From: Caballeronia novacaledonica
GTDB taxonomy: Bacteria; Pseudomonadota; Gammaproteobacteria; Burkholderiales; Burkholderiaceae
NCBI RefSeq assembly: GCF_900258035.1
Contig: NZ_OGTP01000010.1
Span: 62,001-126,000 of the forward strand
Length of the DNA stretch: 64,000 nt
Direction of reading: 5' to 3'
Part shown: piece after piece, positions 24,195-33,386 of the stretch
How the letters are laid out: each line of letters starts with the position of its first letter
How positions within the stretch are numbered: the stretch's first letter is position 1
Made by a program: the position numbers and the translations under genes
The notes under the pieces: generated by a model
What the model was told of the DNA's origin: nothing
Seen by the model: the letters and a program-made list of their open reading frames with translations, nothing else
Databases searched by the model: none

Positions 24195-24339
24195 AAGCTC
24201 GAACCATGCCGTAACACGCGGGCCGCCGCGAACCCCTACGCTGTGTCTCACCGACAAGCACAAGACCTCGACACACCATCCGATACGTCGATCAAGGCCT
24301 CGTGGCTTCGGCATCGAAAACAATCAAGGGAGTATCAAG

Positions 24340-24927
24340 ATGGCCAAGCAATATCGCATCCTTTCCGCCGCCGCTGCCGCAATCGCGCTGACGTTCGGCA
24401 CCGCCTACGCGGCCACGACCGACGCGCCGCCGGCGCCGCCCCCCGGCGGCCCGGCCATGATGGGCGGCCACGGCGGCCACCGCATGGAAATGCGCATGCA
24501 GAAGCAACTGGACGAACTGCACGGCCAGTTGAAGCTGAACGCGGATCAGGAAAAGCTGTGGCAGACCGCGCTCACGACGATGAAGCAGAATCATCAGGCA
24601 ATGCGCGAAAGCCACAAGCAGATGCACGACCAGTTCAAGTCGATGGAAAGCCAGCCGATCCTCGACCTGAACGCGATGCACGCGGCGCACCAGAAGATCG
24701 AAGCGCAGAACGCGCAACTGCGCGAGCAGACCGCGACGGCGTGGCTGAACTTCTACAACGGGCTGAACGATCAGCAGAAGACGACCGTCAGCACGGCGCT
24801 CAAGAAGCACTTCGCGAAGATGCAGGAGCACGAGCACAAGATGCACGAGCGCTGGAGCAAGCACCGCGGCGGCCCGGACGGCGCTCCGGGCGCGGCGGCG
24901 GGCGCTTCGGCGACCGCCAAGCCGTAA
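24340..24927 (+). CDS. Spy/CpxP-family periplasmic protein
   Basis: A 195-residue secreted protein: signal peptide to about residue 22 (TAYAA), Pro/Gly/Met/His-rich linker (GGPAMMGGHGGHRMEMRM), then a long helical Spy/CpxP domain with LKLNADQEKLW (the LTxxQ-type motif in variant form) and a second copy-like element FYNGLNDQQKTTV. Met/His-rich stretches suggest metal binding. Family members are periplasmic chaperones or feedback inhibitors of Cpx-type kinases. It is divergent from a CpxRA-like pair with CpxR-like boxes between. Confidence 0.85.
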   Translation: MAKQYRILSAAAAAIALTFGTAYAATTDAPPAPPPGGPAMMGGHGGHRMEMRMQKQLDELHGQLKLNADQEKLWQTALTTMKQNHQAMRESHKQMHDQFKSMESQPILDLNAMHAAHQKIEAQNAQLREQTATAWLNFYNGLNDQQKTTVSTALKKHFAKMQEHEHKMHERWSKHRGGPDGAPGAAAGASATAKP

Positions 24928-24946
24928 GCGGCGGTTGCTGTAATAC

Positions 24947-24983
24947 AAAAGCCGCGGAGCATGACGCTCCGCGGCTTTTTTCC
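24947..24983. terminator. Bidirectional terminator between spy-like gene and pirin
   Basis: Long stem AAAAGCCGCGGAGC/GCTCCGCGGCTTTT with loop ATGAC, followed by T6 on plus and T4 on minus. Confidence 0.9.
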
Positions 24984-24999
24984 TTCGACGAATCAGGGC

Positions 25000-25698
25000 T
25001 TACGCGAGGTCGAACAACAGGACTTCGGCGTTGTCGCCCTTTTCGAGCGTGACTTTCGACACATCCTCGAGCTTCGCGGCATCGCCGGCGCGAAGCGCTT
25101 CGCCGTTCACCGTCACCGCGCCGCGCGCCACATGCACGTAGACGCGGCGGCCCGCCGGCACGTCGAAGTCCGCGCGCTCGTCGCCATTGAAGAGGCCCGC
25201 GAAAATCCGTGCGTCCGCGCCGATCCTGACCGAACCGTCCGCAGCTTCGGGCGATGCGATCACGCGCAGCCGGCCGCGCTTTTCATCGTCGGCGAAGCGC
25301 TTTTCCTCATAGCCCGGCGCGCCGCCCGGCGCATCCGGAATGATCCAGATTTGCAGGAAATGCGCGGTGTCCGTCGGCGAACCGTTGAATTCGCTGTGAC
25401 GCACGCCGGTGCCGGCGCTCATGCGCTGCACGTCGCCGGGACGGATCGTCGAGCCGTTGCCCATGCTGTCGCGGTGCGCGAGCGCGCCGTCGAGCACGTA
25501 ACTGATGATTTCCATGTCGCGATGACCATGCGCGCCGAAGCCCTGTCCGCCCGCGACGCGGTCTTCGTTGATCACGCGCAGCGCGCCGAAGTGCATGTGC
25601 TCCGGATCGTAGTAATCGGCAAAGGAGAAGCTGTGATGCGAGTCGAGCCAGCCGTGGTTGGCGTGACCCCGTTCGTTGCTGCGGCGAATCTCGAACAT
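25000..25698 (-). CDS. Pirin family protein
   Basis: A 232-residue bicupin of the YhaK/pirin type. The metal ligands of the N-terminal cupin are all present: His57, His59, His101 and Glu103 (HGHRDMEIISY and RHSEFN). Pirins of this kind are cytosolic, iron-binding and can have quercetin 2,3-dioxygenase activity or act as redox sensors; which applies here is unknown. No LysR regulator gene, often its neighbour, is adjacent. It is convergent with the Spy-like gene. Confidence 0.93.
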   Translation of the reverse strand: MFEIRRSNERGHANHGWLDSHHSFSFADYYDPEHMHFGALRVINEDRVAGGQGFGAHGHRDMEIISYVLDGALAHRDSMGNGSTIRPGDVQRMSAGTGVRHSEFNGSPTDTAHFLQIWIIPDAPGGAPGYEEKRFADDEKRGRLRVIASPEAADGSVRIGADARIFAGLFNGDERADFDVPAGRRVYVHVARGAVTVNGEALRAGDAAKLEDVSKVTLEKGDNAEVLLFDLA

Positions 25699-26068
25699 GA
25701 TGTTTGCTCCCGCCCAAGGCGTTGATTTGCGATGGAGAGAATGTAAGGGCGGCGCCGCTTCGGAACAACGCGTGCGAAGGCACTACATCGTTCCACGCAT
25801 GCATGTAATCGGATGCTTCCGGCTTCTCATCCGCGCGCTCGCCGGCTTCGGGTAAAATACCGCGCTTTTCGGGGCGGCGACGGACGGACCACCCCCACGA
25901 GGCGCCGAGCCGCCGCAAACGGCAGGCAGCCCGCAATTTTGACCACATAGAATACCGACCGCTGGCCGTATGGCAGCAGCGCGCCGGAGAAGAACGGCCG
26001 AGACGCGCGAAGAGCGCGCATCGCTCGTCGCACTGCATGCACGTTAGGCACCTTACCAAGGAATCACC
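25699..26068. other. Intergenic region upstream of hisQ-like gene, no gene seen
   Basis: Holds the divergent promoters of pirin and the amino-acid transporter operon. A TAAAAT -10-like element occurs near 25853. No solute-binding protein gene or RNA was found. Confidence 0.5.
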
Positions 26069-26755
26069 ATGTTGCAAGGCTACGGTCCGCTGATCCTCGC
26101 GGGCACCTGGCAGACCGTCAAGCTGGCGGTGCTGTCGCTCGTGTTCGCCTTTGTGATCGGTTTGATCGGCGCGGCGGCGAAGCTGTCGAAAAACCGCCTG
26201 GCGTCGGGTTTCGGCACCGTCTACACGACGCTCATCCGCGGCGTGCCCGATCTCGTGCTGATGCTCCTGCTGTTCTACAGCATCCAGATCTGGCTGAATC
26301 TGTTCACGGACGCGATGGGCTGGGATCAGATCGACATCGATCCATTCCTCGCCGGCATCCTGGTGCTCGGCTTCATCTACGGCGCGTATTTCACCGAAAC
26401 CTTCCGCGGCGCGTTTCTCTCCGTGCCGCGCGGCCAGCTCGAAGCGGGCGCGGCCTACGGCATGACGCCGTGGCAGACCTTCTCGCGCATCATGTTTCCG
26501 CAGATGATGCGTTTCGCGCTGCCGGGCATCGGCAACAACTGGCAGGTCATGGTCAAGGCGACGGCGCTCGTGTCGATCATCGGTCTCGCGGATGTCGTCA
26601 AGGCTTCGCAGGACGCCGGCAAGGGCACGCTGCGTTTCTTCTTCTTCACGCTACTCGCGGGCGCGGTCTACCTCGCGATCACCACGATCTCGAACCTCGT
26701 GCTGATCTGGCTGGAGCGGCGCTATTCCATCGGCGTGCGCAAGGCCGACCTCTAA
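26069..26755 (+). CDS. Polar amino-acid ABC transporter permease, HisQ type
   Basis: A 228-residue permease of the HisQ/ArtQ family with about five helices, starting [23 protein letters not shown]. The EAA-type cytoplasmic loop is seen as [30 protein letters not shown]. It imports basic amino acids (Lys/Arg/Orn/His) in known relatives. AAGGA precedes the start. First gene of a three-gene operon; the periplasmic binding protein gene usually found with hisQMP is absent here. Confidence 0.93.
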   Translation: MLQGYGPLILAGTWQTVKLAVLSLVFAFVIGLIGAAAKLSKNRLASGFGTVYTTLIRGVPDLVLMLLLFYSIQIWLNLFTDAMGWDQIDIDPFLAGILVLGFIYGAYFTETFRGAFLSVPRGQLEAGAAYGMTPWQTFSRIMFPQMMRFALPGIGNNWQVMVKATALVSIIGLADVVKASQDAGKGTLRFFFFTLLAGAVYLAITTISNLVLIWLERRYSIGVRKADL

Positions 26756-26782
26756 ACGGCCCATTCAAGAGCGGCAGGGATC

Positions 26783-27496
26783 ATGATCGAAATCATCCAG
26801 GAATACTGGAAGAACTACCTCTTCACCGACGGCTACCGCATCACCGGTCTCGCGATCACGATGTGGCTGCTCGTCATCTCCATCGGCCTCGGCTTCTGCC
26901 TTTCGGTGCCGCTCGCGGTCGCGCGGGTGTCGAAGAACAAGCTGCTGTCGCGCTCGGTGTGGCTCTATACCTACATCTTTCGCGGCACGCCGCTCTATGT
27001 GCAGTTGCTGCTCTGCTACACGGGCCTGTACAGCCTGCAGGTCGTGCGCGACTCCCTGCCGCTCGCCGAGTTTTTCCGCAGCGGCATGAACTGCACGCTG
27101 CTCGCGTTCACGCTGAACACCTGCGCGTACACCACGGAGATCTTCGCGGGCGCGATCAAGGCGACGCCCTACGGCGAGATCGAAGCCGCGCGCGCCTACG
27201 GCATGTCGGGCTTCACGCTGTATCGGCGGGTGATTCTGCCGTCCGCGCTGCGGCGCGCGCTGCCGTACTACAGCAACGAAGTCATTCTGATGCTGCACGC
27301 GACGACCGTCGCGTTCACGGCGACCGTGCCGGACATCCTCAAGATCGCGCGCGACGTCAATTCGGCGACGTATCAGTCGTTCGAGGCATTCGGCATCGCC
27401 GCCCTGCTCTATCTCTGCATTTCGTTCGCGCTCGTGTGGCTGTTCCGCCGCGCAGAACATCGCTGGCTCGCTTATTTGCGGCCGCAAGGCAAGTAA
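26783..27496 (+). CDS. Polar amino-acid ABC transporter permease, HisM type
   Basis: A 237-residue permease of the HisM/ArtM family: [27 protein letters not shown] first helix, [18 protein letters not shown], and EAA loop [31 protein letters not shown]. It pairs with the HisQ-type protein to form the transmembrane pore. It lies 27 bases after it and 26 bases before the ATPase gene. Confidence 0.93.
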   Translation: MIEIIQEYWKNYLFTDGYRITGLAITMWLLVISIGLGFCLSVPLAVARVSKNKLLSRSVWLYTYIFRGTPLYVQLLLCYTGLYSLQVVRDSLPLAEFFRSGMNCTLLAFTLNTCAYTTEIFAGAIKATPYGEIEAARAYGMSGFTLYRRVILPSALRRALPYYSNEVILMLHATTVAFTATVPDILKIARDVNSATYQSFEAFGIAALLYLCISFALVWLFRRAEHRWLAYLRPQGK

Positions 27497-27522
27497 GACA
27501 TCGAGTCAAGCAAGGACCCTTC

Positions 27523-28302
27523 ATGAATTCCCAGATGCACAAGCTTTTCGTCGACGATATTCACAAGCAGTACGGCAGCAACGAAGTCCTGAAGGGCGTT
27601 TCGCTCAAGGCGAAGGCCGGCGACGTGATCAGCATCATCGGCTCGTCGGGCTCGGGCAAGAGCACGATGCTGCGCTGTATCAACTTTCTGGAGCAGCCGA
27701 ATCAAGGGCGCATCTTCGTCGACGGCGCCGAAGTCCGCACGATGAAGGACAAGACCGGCGCGCTGAAGGCGGCGGACCAGAAGCAACTGCGGGAAGTGCG
27801 CTCGAAACTGTCGATGGTCTTCCAGCACTTCAATCTCTGGTCGCACATGAACGTGCTGGAGAACGTGATCGAGGCGCCCGTGAACGTGCTCGGGCTGTCG
27901 AAGAAGGAAGCCGAGGAACGCGCGCGCACGTACCTGGAGAAGGTCGGGCTCGCGCCGCGCGTGGAGAAGCAGTATCCGTCGCATCTATCGGGCGGGCAGC
28001 AGCAGCGCGTGGCCATCGCGCGCGCGCTCGCGATGCATCCCGACGTCATGCTCTTCGACGAACCGACTTCCGCGCTCGACCCGGAACTCGTCGGCGAAGT
28101 GCTCAAGGTCATGCAGACGCTCGCCGAGGAAGGCCGCACGATGATCGTCGTGACGCACGAGATGGCGTTCGCGCGCAACGTATCGAATCATGTCGTGTTC
28201 CTGCATCAAGGGCGCATCGAGGAGGAAGGTCATCCCGATGCGGTGTTCGGCAACACAAAGAGCGAACGCCTCAAGCAGTTCCTGTCGGGCAGCCTCAAGT
28301 AA
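27523..28302 (+). CDS. Polar amino-acid ABC transporter ATP-binding protein, HisP type
   Basis: A 259-residue ATPase: Walker [11 protein letters not shown]-loop [16 protein letters not shown] (the NLW form typical of HisP), signature LSGGQQQR, Walker [17 protein letters not shown], switch His in VTHEM. Energises import by the two preceding permeases. The start at 27523 has AAGGA; a second Met at 27535 is possible. An intrinsic terminator follows. Confidence 0.95.
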   Translation: MNSQMHKLFVDDIHKQYGSNEVLKGVSLKAKAGDVISIIGSSGSGKSTMLRCINFLEQPNQGRIFVDGAEVRTMKDKTGALKAADQKQLREVRSKLSMVFQHFNLWSHMNVLENVIEAPVNVLGLSKKEAEERARTYLEKVGLAPRVEKQYPSHLSGGQQQRVAIARALAMHPDVMLFDEPTSALDPELVGEVLKVMQTLAEEGRTMIVVTHEMAFARNVSNHVVFLHQGRIEEEGHPDAVFGNTKSERLKQFLSGSLK

Positions 28303-28343
28303 GCGCGCGAACGCGGCCTGAGGCCGACCACCATCCTCTCCAG

Positions 28344-28370
28344 AAAAAGCGCCCCAGAGGCGCTTTTTTT
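28344..28370 (+). terminator. Intrinsic terminator of the amino-acid ABC operon
   Basis: Stem AAAAGCGCC/GGCGCTTTT with short loop and T7. Confidence 0.85.
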
Positions 28371-28861
28371 GCGTCCGGACGCCGACGCATCGACGTCTTT
28401 CGCGCCCTTCCGCGACCTAGCGCTGCGACGCGTGCGCGTCAATAGGCGACAAACCTGACTCGGAAACTTACATGACGCTGAAGCCCTGATGGCATAAGGC
28501 TTTGCGGGCTATTTCCCATCCTGTGGGTAGTGTGTCTACCACATGGGCATTGCGTTTTTGACACAGATAGTCGGCAAACGTCGAATTTCTTTGGCGGTCA
28601 TAACGTATTTTGTTAAATTGGTAACCAAAGTACCAAAACGAAGTACCGAAAAAGTAGTTTTACTTCAAAAGTCCAAAAGAAACTGAGGAACGGCACCGAT
28701 CGACGGGTCGGCGTCAGATTCGCGCCCACGACGCGCGAATCGTCACTTGCACCACAGCCCGCGCGTGTCCTTCCTCTGAAAACAATTTTCGGTTGGGTGC
28801 GCTCGCATCGAACCACACGGCAGCACTTGGGTTCTATTTCTTGACAGGGTTGGAGGAGATG
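28371..28861 (+). promoter_or_regulatory. Promoter and long leader of porin 1
   Basis: No gene in about 490 bases. A sigma-70-like pair TTGACA (28558-28563) and TCGAAT (28581-28586) with 17 bases between implies a leader of about 270 bases. An inverted repeat GGTAG-TGTGT-CTACC lies just upstream at 28526-28540. The leader from about 28607 shares blocks with that of porin 2. Confidence 0.5.
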
Positions 28862-30010
28862 ATGAAGAAAGCTTTGCTCGCGTCGGCAGCACTGCTGACG
28901 TTCAGCGCGGTCGCGCACGCTCAGAGCAGCGTGACGCTGTATGGCCGCCTGGACGCGGGGCTCGAATATATGAACGGTGTGCCGACCGGTCCTGCCGGCG
29001 CGCCTGCCACCGGCACTTCGCACCGCTTCAAGGCGGAAAGCGGCGACTGGGGCACGAGCTTGTGGGGTATGAAGGGCGTCGAAGATCTGGGCGGCGGCTA
29101 CCGCGCCGTGTTCCAGTTGGAAGGCAGCTTCAACACCATGACGGGTCAAGGCCCGGGCGGCGGCGGTCTCTTCAATCGCTGGGCGACGGTCGGTATCGCG
29201 AACAACCAGTTCGGTACCCTGTTGCTGGGTCGTGAGCTCTTCATCGCCAACGGCGTGTGGGACTTCGATCCGTTCGGCCAGTCGAACTGGTCGTCGGCAT
29301 CGCTGGTGCGTGGCCGCAACTGGCCGCAATCGAGCAACAACATTTCGTACCAGTCGCCGAAGTTCGCGGGCCTCGACTTCTACGGTCAGTACTCGCTCTC
29401 CAACGCGACGAACTGGAACGGTAACGGCACGACCCCGCAAGGCCGCGAAGCAGGCGCGTACGTCACCTACACGACGCCGCTCTTCCAGATCCGCGGTATG
29501 TACGACGAAATCCGCAACCCGGCAAACGGCACGCTGGGCGGCGTCTACAACCCGATCGACGGCGGCACGGGCGGCAACGGCGCCTACGCCTACTCGCGCG
29601 AGTACACGGCGATGTTCAACGTGTTCCTCGGCCAGTTCAAGGTTCAGGGCGCTTACCAGGCAATCCGCAGCTCGGGCATGACGGGCCAGTTGCCCGGCCA
29701 GCCGACCACGCTCGACCACGAGTGGGGCGGCGTGACGTGGCAAGCGACGCCGGCGGCAGCGCTGATCGCCGCGGTCTACCACGTGAACGGCAACAACGGC
29801 GCGGGCAACGCGACCATCTACACGGTCGGCGGTTCGTACAACCTGTCCAAGCGCACCCTGCTCGATCTGCAGGTCGCGACGGTGCAGAACAGCAAGACCG
29901 CGAACTACGGCCTGAACGCCAACAACTACGGCTCGGCTGCTTCGACCGACAACCCGTTCCCCGGCCACAGCCAGACGGGCGTGTACGCAGGTATCCAGCA
30001 CTCGTTCTAA
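28862..30010 (+). CDS. Gram-negative porin (OmpC-like trimeric), copy 1
   Basis: A 382-residue outer-membrane porin with signal peptide MKKALLASAALLTFSAVAHA, first strand QSSVTLYGRLDAGLEY and the C-terminal aromatic end VYAGIQHSF required for outer-membrane assembly. Composition and length fit the 16-strand general porins of beta-proteobacteria (Gram-negative porin family, Omp38/OpcP like). The ATG at 28862 follows GGAGGAG; a tandem ATG at 28859 is possible. It is a close paralogue of the next gene. Confidence 0.95.
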   Translation: MKKALLASAALLTFSAVAHAQSSVTLYGRLDAGLEYMNGVPTGPAGAPATGTSHRFKAESGDWGTSLWGMKGVEDLGGGYRAVFQLEGSFNTMTGQGPGGGGLFNRWATVGIANNQFGTLLLGRELFIANGVWDFDPFGQSNWSSASLVRGRNWPQSSNNISYQSPKFAGLDFYGQYSLSNATNWNGNGTTPQGREAGAYVTYTTPLFQIRGMYDEIRNPANGTLGGVYNPIDGGTGGNGAYAYSREYTAMFNVFLGQFKVQGAYQAIRSSGMTGQLPGQPTTLDHEWGGVTWQATPAAALIAAVYHVNGNNGAGNATIYTVGGSYNLSKRTLLDLQVATVQNSKTANYGLNANNYGSAASTDNPFPGHSQTGVYAGIQHSF

Positions 30011-30072
30011 TCGGCGAGTCTGACCGAGGAGTCTTTCAAGAAGGTTTTCACGCTGCTGCGAGAGGCGCGTAT

Positions 30073-30108
30073 CGGTGCGGTGCCCGAAAGGGTATCGCAC
30101 CGTTTTTT
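30073..30108 (+). terminator. Terminator of porin 1
   Basis: Stem CGGTGCG/CGCACCG with an inner GCCC/GGGT pairing, followed by T6. Confidence 0.8.
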
Positions 30109-30171
30109 ATTTGAACGCGCGATCCTTAGCATGACTAATGTCGATTCGGCGGCTTTTTCGCTGACTCATGA

Positions 30172-30379
30172 CAGTTATCAAATCGACAACCAAAACTACA
30201 AAACCGTCCCTCACAAAACGTAGTTCTACTTCAAAATCCTCCCCCGAAAACCGAGGAACGACGCTTCGCAGCGCGGTTCGCGCGCGTCTTTCTTCGCCAG
30301 CCGTATTCGGTCCGATGCGCCCGCATCGAACCGGACGGCAATCATTGGTTCACTTTTTGACAGGGATTTGGAGGGGATG
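30172..30379 (+). promoter_or_regulatory. Leader of porin 2, related to the porin 1 leader
   Basis: Shares ordered blocks with 28607-28861: an AACCAAA-rich start, GTAGTTYTACTTCAAAA, GAGGAACG, GAACC-ACGGCA, and TTTTTGACAGGG before GGAGG. Indicates that the whole transcription unit was duplicated. Confidence 0.6.
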
Positions 30380-31507
30380 ATGAAGAAGCTTTTGCTCGCG
30401 TCGGCGGCATTGTTGGCATTCAGCGCGGCGGCGCATGCGCAAAGCAGCGTGACACTGTATGGCCGCCTCGACGCGGGACTCGAGTACATGAGAAACGTGC
30501 CGACCGGCGTCGGTGCGAACGGCGCGGCCACCGGCAGTGCGCATCGCTTCAGGGCGGAGAGCGGCGACTGGGGCACGAGCCTGTGGGGCCTGAAGGGCGG
30601 CGAGGATCTGGGCGGCGGCAATCGCGCCGTGTTCCAGCTCGAAAACGGCTTCAACACGATGAACGGTCAACAGCAGGGCAACCTGTTCAATCGCTGGGCG
30701 ACGGTTGGTATCGCGAACAATCGGTTTGGTACGATTTTGCTCGGCCGTGAGCTCTTCATCTCGAACGGCGTGTGGGACTTCGATCCGTTCGGCCAGTCGA
30801 ACTGGTCGTCGGCATCGCTCGTGCGTGGCCGCAACTGGCAGCAGTCGAGCAACAACGTTTCGTATCAGTCGCCGAAGGTCGCGGGCTTCGATTTCTACGG
30901 CCAGTATGCGCTCTCCAACGCCACCAACTGGAACGGCAACGGCACCACCGGGCAAGGCCGCTCGGCCGGAGCGCAGGTCACGTACACGGCGCCGCTTTTC
31001 CAGGTGCGTGGCATCTATGACGAGATCCGCAATAAGGCGGACGGAACGCTCGGCGGCGACTACGCCTCGAGCAACGGCGTCTACGCGTATTCGCGCGAGT
31101 ACACCGCGATGCTCAACGTGTTCCTCGGCCAGTTCAAGCTGCAAGGCGGCTATCAGGCCATTCGCACGTCCGGCATGACGGGTCAGTTGCCCGGCCAGCC
31201 GACCACGCTCGATCACGAATGGGGCGGCGTAACGTGGCAGATGACGCCGGCTGCGGCGCTGATCGGCGCGGTCTATCACGTCAACGGCAACAACGGCTCG
31301 GGCAACGCGACCCTCTACACCGTCGGCGGATCGTACAACCTGTCCAAGCGCACCCTGCTCGATCTGCAAGTCGCAAGCGTGAGTAACAGCAAGACCGCCA
31401 ACTACGGCCTGAACGCCAACGATTTCGGCACTTCGGCCGCGACGGACAATCCGCATCGAGGCTGGAGGCAGAGTGGCGTTTACGCGGGCATCCAGCACTC
31501 GTTCTGA
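30380..31507 (+). CDS. Gram-negative porin, copy 2
   Basis: A 375-residue paralogue of the preceding porin. Signal peptide MKKLLLASAALLAFSAAAHA, first strand QSSVTLYGRLDAGLEY and terminal VYAGIQHSF are almost unchanged. Differences concentrate in extracellular-loop positions: the insert after LEYM, a shorter loop after FNTMNGQQ, a deletion near GGDYASSNGVYA, and the last loop PHRGWRQSG versus PFPGHSQTG. This pattern suggests selection on surface loops. GGAGGGG precedes the start; tandem ATGs at 30377 and 30380. Confidence 0.95.
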   Translation: MKKLLLASAALLAFSAAAHAQSSVTLYGRLDAGLEYMRNVPTGVGANGAATGSAHRFRAESGDWGTSLWGLKGGEDLGGGNRAVFQLENGFNTMNGQQQGNLFNRWATVGIANNRFGTILLGRELFISNGVWDFDPFGQSNWSSASLVRGRNWQQSSNNVSYQSPKVAGFDFYGQYALSNATNWNGNGTTGQGRSAGAQVTYTAPLFQVRGIYDEIRNKADGTLGGDYASSNGVYAYSREYTAMLNVFLGQFKLQGGYQAIRTSGMTGQLPGQPTTLDHEWGGVTWQMTPAAALIGAVYHVNGNNGSGNATLYTVGGSYNLSKRTLLDLQVASVSNSKTANYGLNANDFGTSAATDNPHRGWRQSGVYAGIQHSF

Positions 31508-31530
31508 TCGACGAATCTGAGCGATGCCGG

Positions 31531-31570
31531 CCGGTGCGATTCCCAACGTGGATCGCACCGGTTTTTTTTT
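31531..31570 (+). terminator. Terminator of porin 2
   Basis: Stem CCGGTGCGAT/ATCGCACCGG (31531-31540 with 31552-31561) followed by T9. Confidence 0.9.
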
Positions 31571-31651
31571 GCCGCCGCCCGGATTTACGCGCCGAGGCCG
31601 CTCGTTGTTAGGCCGATGTATCATCCGACATGTCACTTGCGCCGACCGACC

Positions 31652-33322
31652 ATGCCCGAGCTTACACACAGGATCGAGGCGAGAGAGGGAGCCACCGGGT
31701 TCCTGTTCGTCGTCGCGTATGCGGCGCTCTCGTTGGCGGCGATAGCGCTGGTCGGCCCCTACGGCTGGGACGACGGCGCCATCACGGTCGCCTACGCGCA
31801 AACGCTGGGCCGGCACGGGATATTTGCGCTGACGCCGGTTTCGGCGTCGGCCGAAGGTACGTCGAGCCTGCTCATGACGGCAATGCTCGCGATCGGCCAG
31901 TGGCTGCTGCACCCCGGCTTTCTGGAGGCGATCAGGGCGGCGCAGTTGCTCTCGTTCATCGCACTCAGCGCTACGCTGGTGCTCGTGTGGCGCGCGCTTC
32001 AACCTTCCCTGCCTAACTCCACGCACCGCCTCATCGTCGTGTGCTTGCTGGGCCTGCTGCCAGCTTGCCAGGCCGAGATCGTCAACGGCATGGAAATGAC
32101 GCTCTTCGCGTTGCTGCTGTTCGCGTTCGTGCTCTTCTGGCGCGCGCAATCGACGCTCGCCTATGCACTGTTGCCGCTCCTGTTGCTGGTTCGCTTCGAG
32201 GCGGTGTTCTATCTGGGTTTCGCGCTTGGCTGGATGGTCCTGTTTTGCCGGCAGGATCGGCCGCGTGCCTTACGGATGTGCGTCTGGCTCGCGCTGTGTT
32301 TTCTGCTGCTGACGATCTGGAGATATTGGTTCTTCGGGGCGCTGTTGCCCAATACCATCCTGGCCAAGCTTCAGCCGCCCTACAGCAAGAAAGGCTGGGA
32401 CGGCATTTTGGAAAAGCTGCGCGGGCTCAAGGATTTTCTCTTCGTCAATGCCGCGCTGCTGATTGGCATGTACCTGAGCCGCAAAGACGCCCAGGAACGC
32501 CGTCCGGACCCGATGCCCGTTCTGCTGATACTAGCCTTTGGCGTATTCGCGCTGATATCGGGAAGAAACTGGGGCTATACGGGACGGATGTTCGTGGCGG
32601 TGCTGCCGGTGTTCGTCCTTGCTCTCGCGGAACGGTTCGCGACTATGCGCCGGCCGCGTGTATTGCGCGGGCTCTTGCTGTGCCTCGCTGGAACTTTCCT
32701 GTTCAACATGGCCGTCCTGCGACAGAACATCGACACCATAATCCTCGGTGCGGCGATGCGCGGCGTACTGCCGGCTTCACTGAATGCCGCCGCAGACGCG
32801 GCCCGAAACCGCGCGTGGCACGAATCGCCCGGTGACTGGCGGGGCGTGACGCCGCAGAACTTCGCGATGACGGGTACGTCGGTGGATCATCTGCGCGCGT
32901 ATCTCGGGCAACCGACGCTCAAGTTCATGACGCCGGACGTGGGTGGCGCCGGGCTGTGCTGCGAGCATCTGGAGATTCTGGATTCAGGGCTGCTGACGAA
33001 CCCATCGCTGGCGCGCCGCGGATATGCAGCGCTTGCGGGCTATCTGAACGAGGAACGCCCGGAAGTCATCGAAACGCATGGCATATGGAGCCGTGACAGC
33101 GGCATCTATTCCCTCGCCGAGTTCGAGACGAACTATCTGCCCGCGGTTTTCGACGGCACGCTTTTCTGGTTGCGGCATGACGTCCTGCAGCGTCTGGTGG
33201 CGCGCGGCATGGCCGCCGATTCCGTTCGCCCGGAGAACCTGCGCGACGTTCGTTATCTGGGAGACAGTCACGACGTCTCGCATCTGACGCGCTTTTCCGC
33301 CGTGACGGTGCTCAGCCGGTGA
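31652..33322 (+). CDS. GT-C-like integral membrane glycosyltransferase
   Basis: A 556-residue protein with about ten membrane helices in its first 370 residues and a soluble C-terminal domain. WDDGAITVAYAQTLGRHG after the first helix gives an acidic pair in the first loop, as in GT-C enzymes using polyprenyl-phosphate sugars. The segment YWFFGALLPNTILAKLQPPY resembles the LPNT-x-AK block of mycobacterial AftB-like arabinofuranosyltransferases; GRNWGYTGRMFVAVLPVF is similar to the following block. Substrate unknown; cell-envelope glycan is likely. The ATG at 31652 and one at 31616 are both weak starts. It stands alone and its base use appears less GC-biased than its neighbours, so transfer is possible. 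Confidence 0.7.
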   Translation: MPELTHRIEAREGATGFLFVVAYAALSLAAIALVGPYGWDDGAITVAYAQTLGRHGIFALTPVSASAEGTSSLLMTAMLAIGQWLLHPGFLEAIRAAQLLSFIALSATLVLVWRALQPSLPNSTHRLIVVCLLGLLPACQAEIVNGMEMTLFALLLFAFVLFWRAQSTLAYALLPLLLLVRFEAVFYLGFALGWMVLFCRQDRPRALRMCVWLALCFLLLTIWRYWFFGALLPNTILAKLQPPYSKKGWDGILEKLRGLKDFLFVNAALLIGMYLSRKDAQERRPDPMPVLLILAFGVFALISGRNWGYTGRMFVAVLPVFVLALAERFATMRRPRVLRGLLLCLAGTFLFNMAVLRQNIDTIILGAAMRGVLPASLNAAADAARNRAWHESPGDWRGVTPQNFAMTGTSVDHLRAYLGQPTLKFMTPDVGGAGLCCEHLEILDSGLLTNPSLARRGYAALAGYLNEERPEVIETHGIWSRDSGIYSLAEFETNYLPAVFDGTLFWLRHDVLQRLVARGMAADSVRPENLRDVRYLGDSHDVSHLTRFSAVTVLSR

Positions 33323-33337
33323 ACCTGTGAGTTGTTT

Positions 33338-33363
33338 GGCCGCCGATGTCCACATCGGCGGCC
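33338..33363. terminator. Hairpin between convergent genes
   Basis: Perfect stem GGCCGCCGATG/CATCGGCGGCC with a four-base loop between the GT-C gene and glk. No long T-run follows. Confidence 0.5.
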
Positions 33364-33386
33364 TTCGCATCGGCGCAGGAAAGCGG

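Noticed and set aside
28490-28506. TGGCATAAGGCTTTGC upstream of porin 1 as a sigma-54 promoter
   Set aside because: GG and GC are 11, not 10, bases apart; sigma-54 does not tolerate this well.
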